Source: Bacteriovoracaceae bacterium
GTDB taxonomy: Bacteria; Bdellovibrionota; Bacteriovoracia; Bacteriovoracales; Bacteriovoracaceae
Assembly: GCA_023137315.1 (NCBI GenBank)
Contig: JAGLPP010000052.1
Span: forward strand, 1 to 34,271
Direction of reading: 5' to 3'
DNA length: 34,271 bases
Each line of letters starts with the position of its first letter. Position 1 is the stretch's first letter. Under the pieces are notes generated by a model that did not search any database, was not told the DNA's origin, and saw only the letters and a program-made list of their open reading frames with translations. The position numbers and the translations under genes are program-made. Below, piece by piece: positions 14,177 through 24,100 of this stretch.

Positions 14177-17128
14177 GTGAATTTTAATTTCAATCTATTC
14201 AAGGAACTCATGGCCCATCGAGTGGAGGACATTCTGATTATTTCAAGTCCGTACGAGGCATTTGTAATGCAAGAGGATGGTGGCATGCTTGAACATGTTT
14301 TTGCAAGCTACAGGGGGATATCTCTCACAAGACCTCCAACATTTACCAAGGTATCAACTGCTCAAGAGGCCCTGAAGGTCATTGAAATAAAAAAATTTGA
14401 TCTTGTTGTGATTCACTATCCAAAATATCTTGGTATGAACGCTGTAACTCTCGGAAAAAAAATCAAGGAGGTTGATAAAAATGTACCTGTTGTTCTTCTG
14501 GCACACGGGTTTCGCTCTATTTCACAGGAATATGTTCAGAAACTTCCTCCGGACAGTATTGATAAAATATTTGTCTGGTCAGGAAACAGGCATATTATGT
14601 GGACTATCATCAAGTGGGTTGAAGACCAACTAAACATTGATCATGACATCGAAATTGCAAAAGTCAGGGTATTGATTCTCATTGAAGATTCACCATATTA
14701 TTACTCATCAATTCTTCCCATACTTTATAAGGCAATTGTTTCACAAACACAGGAAGTCATTGATGACACGCTGAATGAGGAACAGAGTCTCTGGAAGATC
14801 AGGGCACGGACAAAAATTCTTCTGGCGAGTAACTATGAAGATGGAATGAGACTTTATGAAAAATACAGGCCATATCTAATAGGGGTTTTTTCGGACACAA
14901 GATACAGCAGGGACGGAAAAATCGACGAAAAGGCCGGACTTGTCTTTTTAAAGCGAGTTAGGAATGAGTTGCCACATCTTCCCATCTTATTATTGTCCAA
15001 CGAGGGGATCAATCGTAAAAATGCAGTTGAAAATAAAATTTACTTTCAGGATAAAAACTCCGCAGCACTCCATAATGAAATTCGGCGATTTATGAAGAAA
15101 CATATGGGATTCGGGGATTTTGTTTTTCGTCTTCCTGACGGCAAGGAAGTGGCCAAGGCGGGGAATTTATATTCACTGGAAAAAAGTCTGAAGGACATTC
15201 CCAACCAGTCACTGCTTTACCATATAAAACTCAATCATTTTTCAAGTTGGCTCATGGCAAGAACGGAAGTTAATCTTGCATCAAAGTTTATCAAGGCGAG
15301 ACAACAGGATTTTTCCAACATGGATGAAATCAGAAAATTTCTTATATCCTCGCTTCGCCAACACAGGCTGAATATTCAAAGAACAACTGTGGCGTCATTT
15401 CAACAAGACCATGATTACGCCCTGGATATTGATTTTCTTCGATATGGTGAAGGGTCACTTGGCGGCAAGGCCCGTGGTCTTGCCTTTATGGCAAAATATC
15501 TTCATGACAATCAAAAAGAATTTGATGAATTTGATGAGATAAAAATTTCAATTCCTAAAACCCTGGTGATATCCACTGACAGTTTTGACGAGTTTATTGA
15601 AAAAAACGACCTTGCTTATTTTGCAGAAACAGATAGTCCAAATGAAAAGACCGCACAAATATTTAAAAGTGCCAGTTTGCCCGACTCACTACTTAAAACA
15701 CTTAAAATCTTTCTTGAGAAAATACACACTCCTCTTGCCGTACGATCATCAAGTCTTTTGGAAGACAGTCGCGATACCCCGTTTGCCGGCCTCTATTCAA
15801 CATATATGCTGCCAAATAACAATTCATCTCTTGATTCCAGACTTAATGAACTTACAACTGCAGTTAAACTTATTTATGCTTCTGTATTTTTTCGTGAACC
15901 GATGGCATTTTCGAGAACGACCCAAAACCGTACTGAAGAGGAAAAAATGGCAATTCTCATTCAGACTGTCGCTGGAAACATGTATGATAACTACTATTAT
16001 CCTGCGATTTCCGGAACTGCCCTGTCATATAATTTTTATCCAATTGAGCCGATGAAGGCCGAAAATGGTGTTGCAAACATGTCTCTTGGACTTGGGAAAA
16101 TTGTTGTTGAAGGCGGACAGACTTTGCGTTTTTGTCCTGAATACCCTGAAATACTGCCACAGTTCTCTATCGTAGATGATACGCTTAAAAACTCACAAAA
16201 ATCATTTTATGCCATTAAAATGGATGAAGGGCCCAAAGAGCTTGGAATAGATAACGATGCCTCTCTAAAAAAACGAGATATTCATGATGCTGTTAACGAA
16301 GAGCCGATTCAAATGCTTGCTAGTGGATACGATCCATTGGACCATAGAGTAAGGGATATTTTCATGAACGGCCAAACACCAATCATAACTTTTTCCCGAA
16401 TTTTGCGTTACAAACAAATTCCGCTTCCAAAATTAATCGGAAAAATGCTCCAAGTCGGTCGTCTTGGTTTTGGCCATGAAGTGGAGATAGAATTTGCCTT
16501 TAATGTGGCATCAAAACAAAATGAATCACATGAATTTGTCCTGCTTCAGATCCGTCCATTAACAACCATACATGAAAGCATTGATGCAAAGATTACAAAA
16601 AAAGAAATTTCAAAGAGTATATGTCATGCAACCAATGCCCTTGGGCAGGGAATTATTTCCAACATCATGGATATAATTCTCGTAAAGCCGGAATCCTTTA
16701 GTGCACATAACAGTCGGAATATTGCAATGGAAATTGGAACCTTGAATGCCAAACTTGCAAAAGAAAATCGGCAATATCTTCTGGCAGGTCCAGGACGCTG
16801 GGGTTCCAGTGACCACTGTCTCGGAATACCCGTAAAATGGAATGATATCTCAAATGTTTCCACAATAATCGAGGCAAAGGTTAAAAATCTCAATGCGGAT
16901 CCATCACAAGGAACCCATTTTTTTCAAAATATCACATCCCTGGGAATACCATATTTTACCGCCTGTGATCCAGATAGCCACGTTGACTGGGAATGGTTTT
17001 TAAACCAAAAGGTTTGTCTTGAAACAGAATTTATTCGCCATATCCGGATAAGCAAGCCGATAACTGTCAAGATTAATTGCAAAACAAACGAGGGGGTGAT
17101 CCTTCCACCTGGCGATCATTCAAAGTAA
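14177..17128 (+). CDS. Receiver-like domains fused to PEP/pyruvate-binding ATP-grasp domain (PEP synthase-like)
   Basis: 983 residues, GTG start after GAGGT (14164-14168). Residues 15-150 look like a degenerate response-regulator receiver (FDLVVIHYP has His80 where the phospho-Asp is expected). Residues 163-310 look like a second receiver that keeps an acidic pair (E170-D171), a candidate phospho-Asp D240 in IGVFSD, S274 and K293. Residues about 423-830 are the PPDK/PEP-synthase N-terminal ATP-grasp: LRYGEGSLGGKARGLAFM (421-438), AVRSSSLLEDS (521-531), FAGLYSTY, and LLQIRPL at its end. The phosphohistidine swivelling domain (TSHA-type motif) and the PEP-binding barrel of true PEP synthase are missing. 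The C-terminus instead has a GPGRWGSSD block and a PSQGTHFFQN block, seen in large PEP/pyruvate-binding proteins of unknown role. Cytoplasmic; a regulated phosphotransfer function is inferred. Confidence 0.8.
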   Translation: MNFNFNLFKELMAHRVEDILIISSPYEAFVMQEDGGMLEHVFASYRGISLTRPPTFTKVSTAQEALKVIEIKKFDLVVIHYPKYLGMNAVTLGKKIKEVDKNVPVVLLAHGFRSISQEYVQKLPPDSIDKIFVWSGNRHIMWTIIKWVEDQLNIDHDIEIAKVRVLILIEDSPYYYSSILPILYKAIVSQTQEVIDDTLNEEQSLWKIRARTKILLASNYEDGMRLYEKYRPYLIGVFSDTRYSRDGKIDEKAGLVFLKRVRNELPHLPILLLSNEGINRKNAVENKIYFQDKNSAALHNEIRRFMKKHMGFGDFVFRLPDGKEVAKAGNLYSLEKSLKDIPNQSLLYHIKLNHFSSWLMARTEVNLASKFIKARQQDFSNMDEIRKFLISSLRQHRLNIQRTTVASFQQDHDYALDIDFLRYGEGSLGGKARGLAFMAKYLHDNQKEFDEFDEIKISIPKTLVISTDSFDEFIEKNDLAYFAETDSPNEKTAQIFKSASLPDSLLKTLKIFLEKIHTPLAVRSSSLLEDSRDTPFAGLYSTYMLPNNNSSLDSRLNELTTAVKLIYASVFFREPMAFSRTTQNRTEEEKMAILIQTVAGNMYDNYYYPAISGTALSYNFYPIEPMKAENGVANMSLGLGKIVVEGGQTLRFCPEYPEILPQFSIVDDTLKNSQKSFYAIKMDEGPKELGIDNDASLKKRDIHDAVNEEPIQMLASGYDPLDHRVRDIFMNGQTPIITFSRILRYKQIPLPKLIGKMLQVGRLGFGHEVEIEFAFNVASKQNESHEFVLLQIRPLTTIHESIDAKITKKEISKSICHATNALGQGIISNIMDIILVKPESFSAHNSRNIAMEIGTLNAKLAKENRQYLLAGPGRWGSSDHCLGIPVKWNDISNVSTIIEAKVKNLNADPSQGTHFFQNITSLGIPYFTACDPDSHVDWEWFLNQKVCLETEFIRHIRISKPITVKINCKTNEGVILPPGDHSK

Positions 17129-17179
17129 ACATGGACTTTTTTCATTCGTTGTAAATATCACCCGATATTAAAAATCGTC

Positions 17180-17208
17180 TTGGAATTTTGTTTTCCGGTT
17201 GTTATAGA
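17180..17208 (+). promoter_or_regulatory. Sigma-70-type promoter of the small coiled-coil protein gene
   Basis: TTGGAA at 17180-17185 and TATAGA at 17203-17208 with a 17-base spacer. Predicted start near 17215, then AAAGGGG (17234-17240) seven bases before the GTG at 17248. Confidence 0.5.
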
Positions 17209-17247
17209 AAACACACATTTTTTTTTCAATCATAAAGGGGTTTTATA

Positions 17248-17541
17248 GTGAGAATAATACTTGTTCTTTGTTTTCTGGCATGTTTTTTCAATCTTTCATT
17301 CGCTGGTAATCCTGAACAATCTATAAATTACGAACCTTTATCCATTGATGGAACTCATGTCACCAAAAAGGAAACAGCGTCCGATCGAATGAAGAAGCTT
17401 CGGGCACGACTTGAAAAACAAAATGAGCTTTTAGTCAGAAAAAAAATCGAACTTCTTCGACTTCGAAAAGAGTTTGCACTGCAAAAAAGAATCGAAAAAA
17501 TGTTTGAGAATCAAATGCAAACATCAGGAAAACTTAATTAA
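17248..17541 (+). CDS. Small exported coiled-coil protein
   Basis: 97 residues, GTG start with AAAGGGG at 17234-17240. Signal peptide MRIILVLCFLACFFNLSFA, cleaved before GNPEQ. Residues about 43-90 form a strongly charged heptad-like helix (KKLRARLEKQNELL, RKKIELLRLRKEFALQ), suggesting a coiled-coil dimer or trimer in the periplasm. No family recognised. It has its own apparent promoter. Confidence 0.65.
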   Translation: MRIILVLCFLACFFNLSFAGNPEQSINYEPLSIDGTHVTKKETASDRMKKLRARLEKQNELLVRKKIELLRLRKEFALQKRIEKMFENQMQTSGKLN

Positions 17542-17561
17542 ATAAAATATCTAGAATAGGG

Positions 17562-17690
17562 TTATTTTCCGGCCCCATGGGAAATTTCGTTCTTTGAAAT
17601 CATGATGTCAGAGCGACCTGAAGAGGTTGAACCACTTGAAATATATCCTACCAACGCAATCATGGCCATTATGAGAAGTAGATGTTTCAT
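17562..17690 (-). CDS. Candidate 42-residue exported or membrane peptide
   Basis: ATG at 17690, TAA at 17564-17562. The N-terminal segment MKHLLLIMAMIALVGYISSG has the shape of a signal peptide or single transmembrane helix. A hydrophilic Ser-rich tail ending SHGAGK follows. AAGGAG lies at 17707-17702, eleven bases upstream, which is somewhat long. It fills most of the gap between two plus-strand exported-protein genes and points toward the 97-residue gene. The peptide pattern (charged start, hydrophobic core, small residues) is unlikely by chance, but homology is untested. Confidence 0.45.
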   Translation of the reverse strand: MKHLLLIMAMIALVGYISSGSTSSGRSDIMISKNEISHGAGK

Positions 17691-17797
17691 TTTCCGTTTG
17701 TCTCCTTAATAAGTGTGAAACATATGCATCGTAACAAAAAATGCTGCACCGCACAGTAACAATCTGTTTTTTTGAAAAATTTTCAGGAGAAAAAGGG

Positions 17798-17841
17798 TTG
17801 ACATGATTAGTAGTTGATACGCAGCGCGCAAAAAGTGTACT
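17798..17841 (+). promoter_or_regulatory. Possible promoter region of the tandem-domain exported protein gene
   Basis: Contains a perfect TTGACA (17798-17803) without a good partner. It also contains TTGATA (17814-17819), followed after 16 bases by TGTACT (17836-17841, four of six consensus bases). The start would be about 50 bases before the ATG at 17900. Tentative. Confidence 0.3.
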
Positions 17842-17899
17842 TATGTTTCAAATTTTAAGGAATTAAAGGAAAAAGAAACGCGAAAAAATCGGAGAAAGC

Positions 17900-20800
17900 A
17901 TGAAATTTTCGAAAGCAATGAAATTCCTGTTAATCAATGTTCTGATCTTATGTTTGGTAAAAGGTGTGCTGGCAACGGGACCAGTTCAGGATCAGATTCC
18001 TTCCGGAAGCACCAGGGAAATTAAAACTGCTTATGAAGCTTACAAAATGCTAAGACGCTCACACCATACGAAAGAGCCTATTGGACTGGAAGTAAGAAAT
18101 GCCACAAAAGAAATTAATCGAGGGCTTGTTTCCTATGGAGCTGAAAAAGAGGGTTCATCCAGTCGTATTACCAAGGTCATGGGCCCTACAGTCCAGACGT
18201 TGGATCTTTCACTAAAAAAACTTTCCGAAGAGGAGAGGAAGGCCTTTCTTTCTGAATTCATGGATCGGGTAAAAAGGGGAAAGGGTGTTGTAAGTTCCGT
18301 TAGAAAACTTGATGGTACAACCATAACCGTTGATCGATCCAAATTTCAAAATATTGATTTTTTCTCCCTTGATCTGAATAAACTTGAACAGCATTTTAAC
18401 GCTTGGACAGATCAAACCGAGGATAATCCGTTTTCTTTTATGTCGAGGAAACTCAGGCAGGATATTCATGGTGGAAATGTTTCCGGGCTATCGCCACCGT
18501 TTACAGAATCAATAACCGACTTCGATAATGTTAAATGGGTACCACTTTTTGGCGATGCTGAACGTTTTATAGAGGCCTGTCACTCGCTTGATACAATCAC
18601 CGGATGGGAAATCAATTTCAAGCCACAGTATTCCTACGGTGAATTCGAGGAAATGATTGATTGGTTTAGAAAAATCATGGGAACAAACGGAAATCTTTTT
18701 CAGTCCCCCGGACACCAAAGAATTGTTTTTACCACTCCGGAACTCGCGGAAAAATCTGATAAAATTTTTAAACGTAAAATGGCACATATGTACAAACTCA
18801 CCCAGGCCTATATCATTTTAAGGGGACTTTCAGGAAATACAGGTATCAACCTTTCACGCTATAAGGAAGTTCAATACGATAGATATATAGAGACGCTTGA
18901 TACTGGTCGTGGCTCCATAAGACTCGAAAATGATTATATAATGGATGGAACACGCTCGATTGAACTTCGGGCCGGAACAAAAGATCCCGTCGTAAGCAGT
19001 TTTATTCACCAGATGATATCCTCCAGGGTTGCAACCCAGGATTTTTCAGGAATTACGTTTTCCGATAAGTGGACATTGATTCCAGAAGAGATGATAGAAA
19101 CTTCAGATAAAAATATCGGTATTTGGGAATTGAATAAAAACATCGGTAAACGTTTTGATGTTGAAGATGATATTGTTAATCAATGTACTAAAAATATCAA
19201 GGAAATCAGAAAATCCTACTACTCGCTTGGTTCTTCCAACAGTATCTCCATAGAAATGGGTTACTGGGCACCATTCTGGCAGTGGGATGAGGCCCCATTT
19301 CTTTCTGATGGCAAAAAGAAACTTTTAAAGAAGGCCACAAAATCATTTATCGAAACCATGGCAAAATTGGAATCTCCTAATGAGGACAACGTAAAAAGAC
19401 TTTTTCAGGATTGGGCGAGGGTATCCGAACTTGACAGGGATATTGAAAACTATCTTAGACCTAAGAAGGCAAGTACCGGAAAACAACCGGATATTTTCAA
19501 GATACCAGACACAATGAATAGAAAATTTGATGTCAACAAAATCGACATGGGGATTGAATATTCTGCCCATTTTCCAATGGATAACAAGTCTATTATGACA
19601 AATGAATTAAGTGATCACAAAAGGGCATGGCTTGTTTCAACATTCGATCTTACCAACGATGAACGTGCTGATGTCATGAAGGAACTTGCTGAAAAGATGG
19701 CAAAAAATCTTGGAGTGAAAAATCCCGAAGTGAAAATGATTGAGGCTTCCAATGAACATGGACACAAGCTTGATCTTGCTTTTGAATTCAAGGATGCAAA
19801 GGACAGGAAGTGGCGCATAGAGTGGGATGGTATTGGAAGGAGTTATACAAAGACAGGAGAGCTTGTTTCCGAATCACCAAGAGGTGGACATATTGAAATT
19901 GTTACTCCCAAATTCAATCCGAATTTTAATGAGATTAAGTCAGTCTACGAGGCATTAAATGAGTCCAGCGTCGTTCCATATTTTAAACTCGGTGGTTCCC
20001 ATATCAATGTCGATTTAAAACCATTTATGGAAAGTGATCCCAAATCTCTCGCAAGAGTAACCTCACTTTTTCTTCAATACAGGGGACTCCTTTCTCTCAT
20101 GTATCAGCACCCAAACCGATTTATGGCCGCAGAGCCTTTAAAGATTTCCAGTAATCTGGCGGCTCAGCTTGCCAACTTTAATGGAACACATGATGATTTA
20201 AAAAAACTTCTTTTTAATGAAAGATATTTCAATACCCGTATTGGAAGAAAGAGCCGTTATACCCAGCTTGATCTTTCATCCTATTATCAGGATATTATTC
20301 CTGAAGAATTTATTACTGAGGACTTTGATATTAAAAATCCAAAGGTACAGTGGAGAAGACAATTTCGTGTTGATCCCGATATCAGAAAAATGGAATTCAG
20401 ACTTTTTGGCGCTCCGGAGGATGCTTATGAATCCGCTCTTCAACTAAAACTTGTTCGTGCCATTTTAAACAAGGCCATGAATGATGACACTCCTCTAACT
20501 GGGGTGGTTTCCAAGTACAGTTACGAAGATTATTTGAATAATCCAAAACTTGCCTATAAACATCTTGATGAAATGTGTGACGATCTTCATCTGCCAAAAG
20601 ATCAATATGATATGGCCGTCTCACGTGGACTCTCACAGAGTAAATTTACGATTAATTCAAATAGCTACAAACCTGTTTCTTACAAGAAAAGTCTTCATCC
20701 TGAAATAGAAGGATGGGGAAAGGCACTTGATAGATCACGACCAAAGGCCGAGGAAATTAAAAGCGAAGGGCGAAAAGCGAATATAAGCGAAAACGTTGAG

Positions 20801-20968
20801 GAACCTATCGCCAGATGGGATAAAAAACGTTTAGACGCCATTTCCAGGGCCGATGAGTTACGCTCAAATGTTAGTGTGAATGATTTAAAAAAATCCGGAC
20901 ATATAATAAGAAATACCAAAGAGGCTTCCGATGCAGGTTGTGCCAGTATAATTGCCAACTTCTTTTAA
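17900..20968 (+). CDS. Large exported protein with two tandem amidoligase/glutamine-synthetase-fold-like domains
   Basis: 1022 residues with GGAG five bases before the ATG; signal peptide 1-25 (ending GVLA). The second half carries an ordered series resembling putative amidoligases (COOH-NH2 ligase fold): GIEY (551-554), WRIEWDGIGR (638-647), HIEIVTP (664-670), GGSHINVDL (698-706), GRKSRYTQLDLS (782-793) and MEFRLFG (831-837). The first half repeats the same order more loosely: IGLEV (61-65), GWEINFKP (235-242), GHQRIVF (271-277), GRGSIRLEN (336-344) and SIELRAGT (353-360). I infer an internal duplication. In half two the second Glu of the usual GxExE is lost (Ser555). The His pair has become His-x-Asn, so ligase activity, which would need ATP outside the cytoplasm, is doubtful. 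A charged Lys/Glu tail (940-1010) follows. Function unknown. Confidence 0.65.
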   Translation: MKFSKAMKFLLINVLILCLVKGVLATGPVQDQIPSGSTREIKTAYEAYKMLRRSHHTKEPIGLEVRNATKEINRGLVSYGAEKEGSSSRITKVMGPTVQTLDLSLKKLSEEERKAFLSEFMDRVKRGKGVVSSVRKLDGTTITVDRSKFQNIDFFSLDLNKLEQHFNAWTDQTEDNPFSFMSRKLRQDIHGGNVSGLSPPFTESITDFDNVKWVPLFGDAERFIEACHSLDTITGWEINFKPQYSYGEFEEMIDWFRKIMGTNGNLFQSPGHQRIVFTTPELAEKSDKIFKRKMAHMYKLTQAYIILRGLSGNTGINLSRYKEVQYDRYIETLDTGRGSIRLENDYIMDGTRSIELRAGTKDPVVSSFIHQMISSRVATQDFSGITFSDKWTLIPEEMIETSDKNIGIWELNKNIGKRFDVEDDIVNQCTKNIKEIRKSYYSLGSSNSISIEMGYWAPFWQWDEAPFLSDGKKKLLKKATKSFIETMAKLESPNEDNVKRLFQDWARVSELDRDIENYLRPKKASTGKQPDIFKIPDTMNRKFDVNKIDMGIEYSAHFPMDNKSIMTNELSDHKRAWLVSTFDLTNDERADVMKELAEKMAKNLGVKNPEVKMIEASNEHGHKLDLAFEFKDAKDRKWRIEWDGIGRSYTKTGELVSESPRGGHIEIVTPKFNPNFNEIKSVYEALNESSVVPYFKLGGSHINVDLKPFMESDPKSLARVTSLFLQYRGLLSLMYQHPNRFMAAEPLKISSNLAAQLANFNGTHDDLKKLLFNERYFNTRIGRKSRYTQLDLSSYYQDIIPEEFITEDFDIKNPKVQWRRQFRVDPDIRKMEFRLFGAPEDAYESALQLKLVRAILNKAMNDDTPLTGVVSKYSYEDYLNNPKLAYKHLDEMCDDLHLPKDQYDMAVSRGLSQSKFTINSNSYKPVSYKKSLHPEIEGWGKALDRSRPKAEEIKSEGRKANISENVEEPIARWDKKRLDAISRADELRSNVSVNDLKKSGHIIRNTKEASDAGCASIIANFF

Positions 20969-21124
20969 TAATTTTAAGGAGTTAGCTCTTTGTCTTTGTC
21001 TGTTACTTTTTTAGACATGGTATGAATTATTTTCAAAAACAGTCCTTGTTCATGAAATTTATATGATTTCAGATTAAATTATATACTGCGTCACATGTGT
21101 ATGATTTTTTCAAGGAAATTTGTC

Positions 21125-24100
21125 ATGAGAATAAAAACCACGTTTTTCATCATTATATCACTGCTTTTTTTGGGAATGTTTTCAGTTATGGACAATGCCT
21201 TGGCCAAAAACGTCTATGGGGAACTCAAAAAGAATGTACCAGTTACTGAAGAGGCCTTGGTCGTTGTAAATATTCCACTGGATGACATTCGCCAGGAAGT
21301 AAAAAATAATCTCATAAAAGAAGGTTCTCCGATTAAAAAGCTCACGCGTTTTGATATGGACCCTGTAAATCGCCTGGTCATCCTTGCTGGAGAAATAGAA
21401 CTTCCAGCTTCGACATTTGACTCTATAAAAGAACAATCAGACGGATTGGCGGAGATCTCAAAATCCTTCAACTTTAATGTCAGCTTTAAACTTCCAACAG
21501 CGAAAAAACTTGCTTTTACACGTTATATGCAACTTGAATTTGTATCCTTGAAACTTGACGGAGTTGAATATATCAGCGCTCTTCCGATCTTTACAAGGAT
21601 TGCTTCCATCATTATGGCAAACAGCAATCTCGTAAACTTTTTTTTGGATAAGAATATACAAGGCAAAAATGAACTTTCTAAAAACGATATAAATCTTAGA
21701 ATCAGACAGTTTATTGAAAACAAAAACATTCGCTTCAGGGATAAAACTGTAAGTTTCAAACTTGATCTGGCTCAATTTGCGGATACAAAAAGATTCGCCT
21801 TCATGGAACATCTGCGTCTTTGGCAATTTTGTCCGATTTTATTCAAGGGAACAAAAGATGAGATTTATTTCAGATTGGAGGCCGGTAAGGGGAAACCGTC
21901 AGGGAAATGGCTTAAAGATCTGAAAAACAGAAATGAAAATGACAAGCAGACTCTCACTTCTGTTCGTGAAGAGTTTTACAGTAAAAACTCCGATACGAAT
22001 GTTCTTATAAAGGAATTAAGATCATATTTTGAGGCATTCAAAAAGCAGATTAACCTTCCAAAAACCACAAAACGTGCAGACGCTGAAATCAGCGGTTTCT
22101 TCAGAAGGATAGGCGTGAAGGCATTTTCGGCATTAAACAAAAAAAATGAAATTTTCACGGCAGATCCAGAACAGGCCTGGTTTGATTTTCAAAAGTCAGC
22201 AGAAGAACAGATAAATTACTTTCTGACTGACATGAAGAGACGTCTTATCTCTGAAACGAACCGTAAAAATGGTGGTAATGTCTCTACAGACAATCCTTTT
22301 CTTGAAAAGAGGTTGAGTCAAGCAGCTTTATCACAGTCCATAAGATATTTTCGCGATATAAAAATAAACGGACAAAATCTTTTTGGCGAAATCAATTTAA
22401 TACTTGCTCCGCAACTTCCAGGACTTATTGTAAGAGGAACAGTAAATATTGATCTTGGATTTCTTTTCAAAATGGCCGATGAAAATGCTGATATCGACAT
22501 AGATAGCATTCCCGCATCCGTCTATGGCAGCAAGTTTGGAAAGGGTATCCCGTTTGAACTTAGTCTAAGAATTGAAATGTTTGATAACGGTCAACTGGGT
22601 ATTGATGTAAAACAGATTTCCCTGCTTGGCAAACCAAGACTTTATTTTTCACACGAACAGGGAACAGGAAAGTTTCTCATAGATTTTACAAAAATCATGA
22701 TCGCAAAAACAATGGCCTCACAAATTATTGATATGTATGAAAATCAAAATGAAACTCCGGTAGAATTGAGTGCCAGAAGGGAAAAAGAGCATCAGGAACT
22801 TATTAAAAATATCGAAAATCAGATCAGTCTCTATGGAAATCTTGATAAAACATCACTTGCAGCTTTGCTAAAACTTACCAAAATTGACATTGAAAGCAAT
22901 CCTTTCATTCAAAAGGGCAGGGAGTATGTGGAAACCAAGGCGAAACAAATATTCAAGGATCTTGTGAAGTATGATCAACAATCCGGTCTTCTGATATTCA
23001 AGCTTGATCCTGCGGCATTTTCGCCAAAAATAATGGAAAGCAAAAACACTGTTCAGGTGTGGAATATTGAACCTGTTTATGATTCAATAATGGATTCGAC
23101 TTTTATTGATATTGCCATTGGAAGTGGAGTGCGTTCCAACAACTACGTGAAGAACATTTTTGCGAGAAAGGAATACATTGACAGCGAAATCTTCACAAAC
23201 ACTGGTGATGATGAAGGTCCGGTGGATATGCATACCAAGATGAATCTTGAATATTTCAACAAGTTTCTCAATAAAATTCTTACTGATGCTTATAATAAGC
23301 AGAATGAGGATGTTAGAAGGCAAATGGAGGAACAGATTGAAAAAAGCAGCTATCTTGTAAAAGATGCCAATATTCAGGTGAAGAAAAACAATGTCATGCA
23401 TGTAAATGCAACATTTACACATCTTAAAAAATCAAAGAGGGGATGGTACAACCCTGTTCGCTGGATAAGAGGGGAGTGGCCAAAAAATATCAAAATGAAA
23501 AGTATTTCCATGAGTGCTGAAATGGGTATTTCCGTTGATCGACTCTCAAAGTATCTTGACGGTCTTAATTTAGCCGAGAATGAAGTATTCTGGGGGGAAG
23601 AGGTTTTGAAAATTGATCTTCAAAAAGCACACTTTACCATGAAAGGTGATACCTCCATTTTTGATCAGATCGTAAATCTTGCTGCTGGTGATATTGATTT
23701 CACCACTTCCACCATTGGTAGAAAACTCAAGGTTGTAATTCTTCGTGCTCTTGGCGATTATCTCAATCCAACTAATCCAAAAGAGAATGGAAATGCCACG
23801 CTTGGTGGTATCAAGATCAACCGTTACGCAAAACTCTTTACTCACAAACATGAGATTTTAATTCAGATTAATCCACGTATGGCCGGACCGGCCTTTGAAA
23901 TGAATCTTGTTCCAAATGGAGAATGGAATGGAAGAAAAGTCGGACTGATTCTTGACAAGGATCAAAATTATCTAAGTTTCGATTTCAAAATTGATGGAAC
24001 CGTTGCTGCCATTGATAAGGTGCGGCTCCTTGAAATAATGAAAGATGCACAAATTATGCTTGATGATTGTATTAAAATCAATAGCGGAGAAAAACTTCTT

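Noticed and set aside
15585-16055. 156-codon frame inside the PEP-binding protein gene
   Set aside because: Same strand, different frame, within the conserved ATP-grasp region; no start signal.
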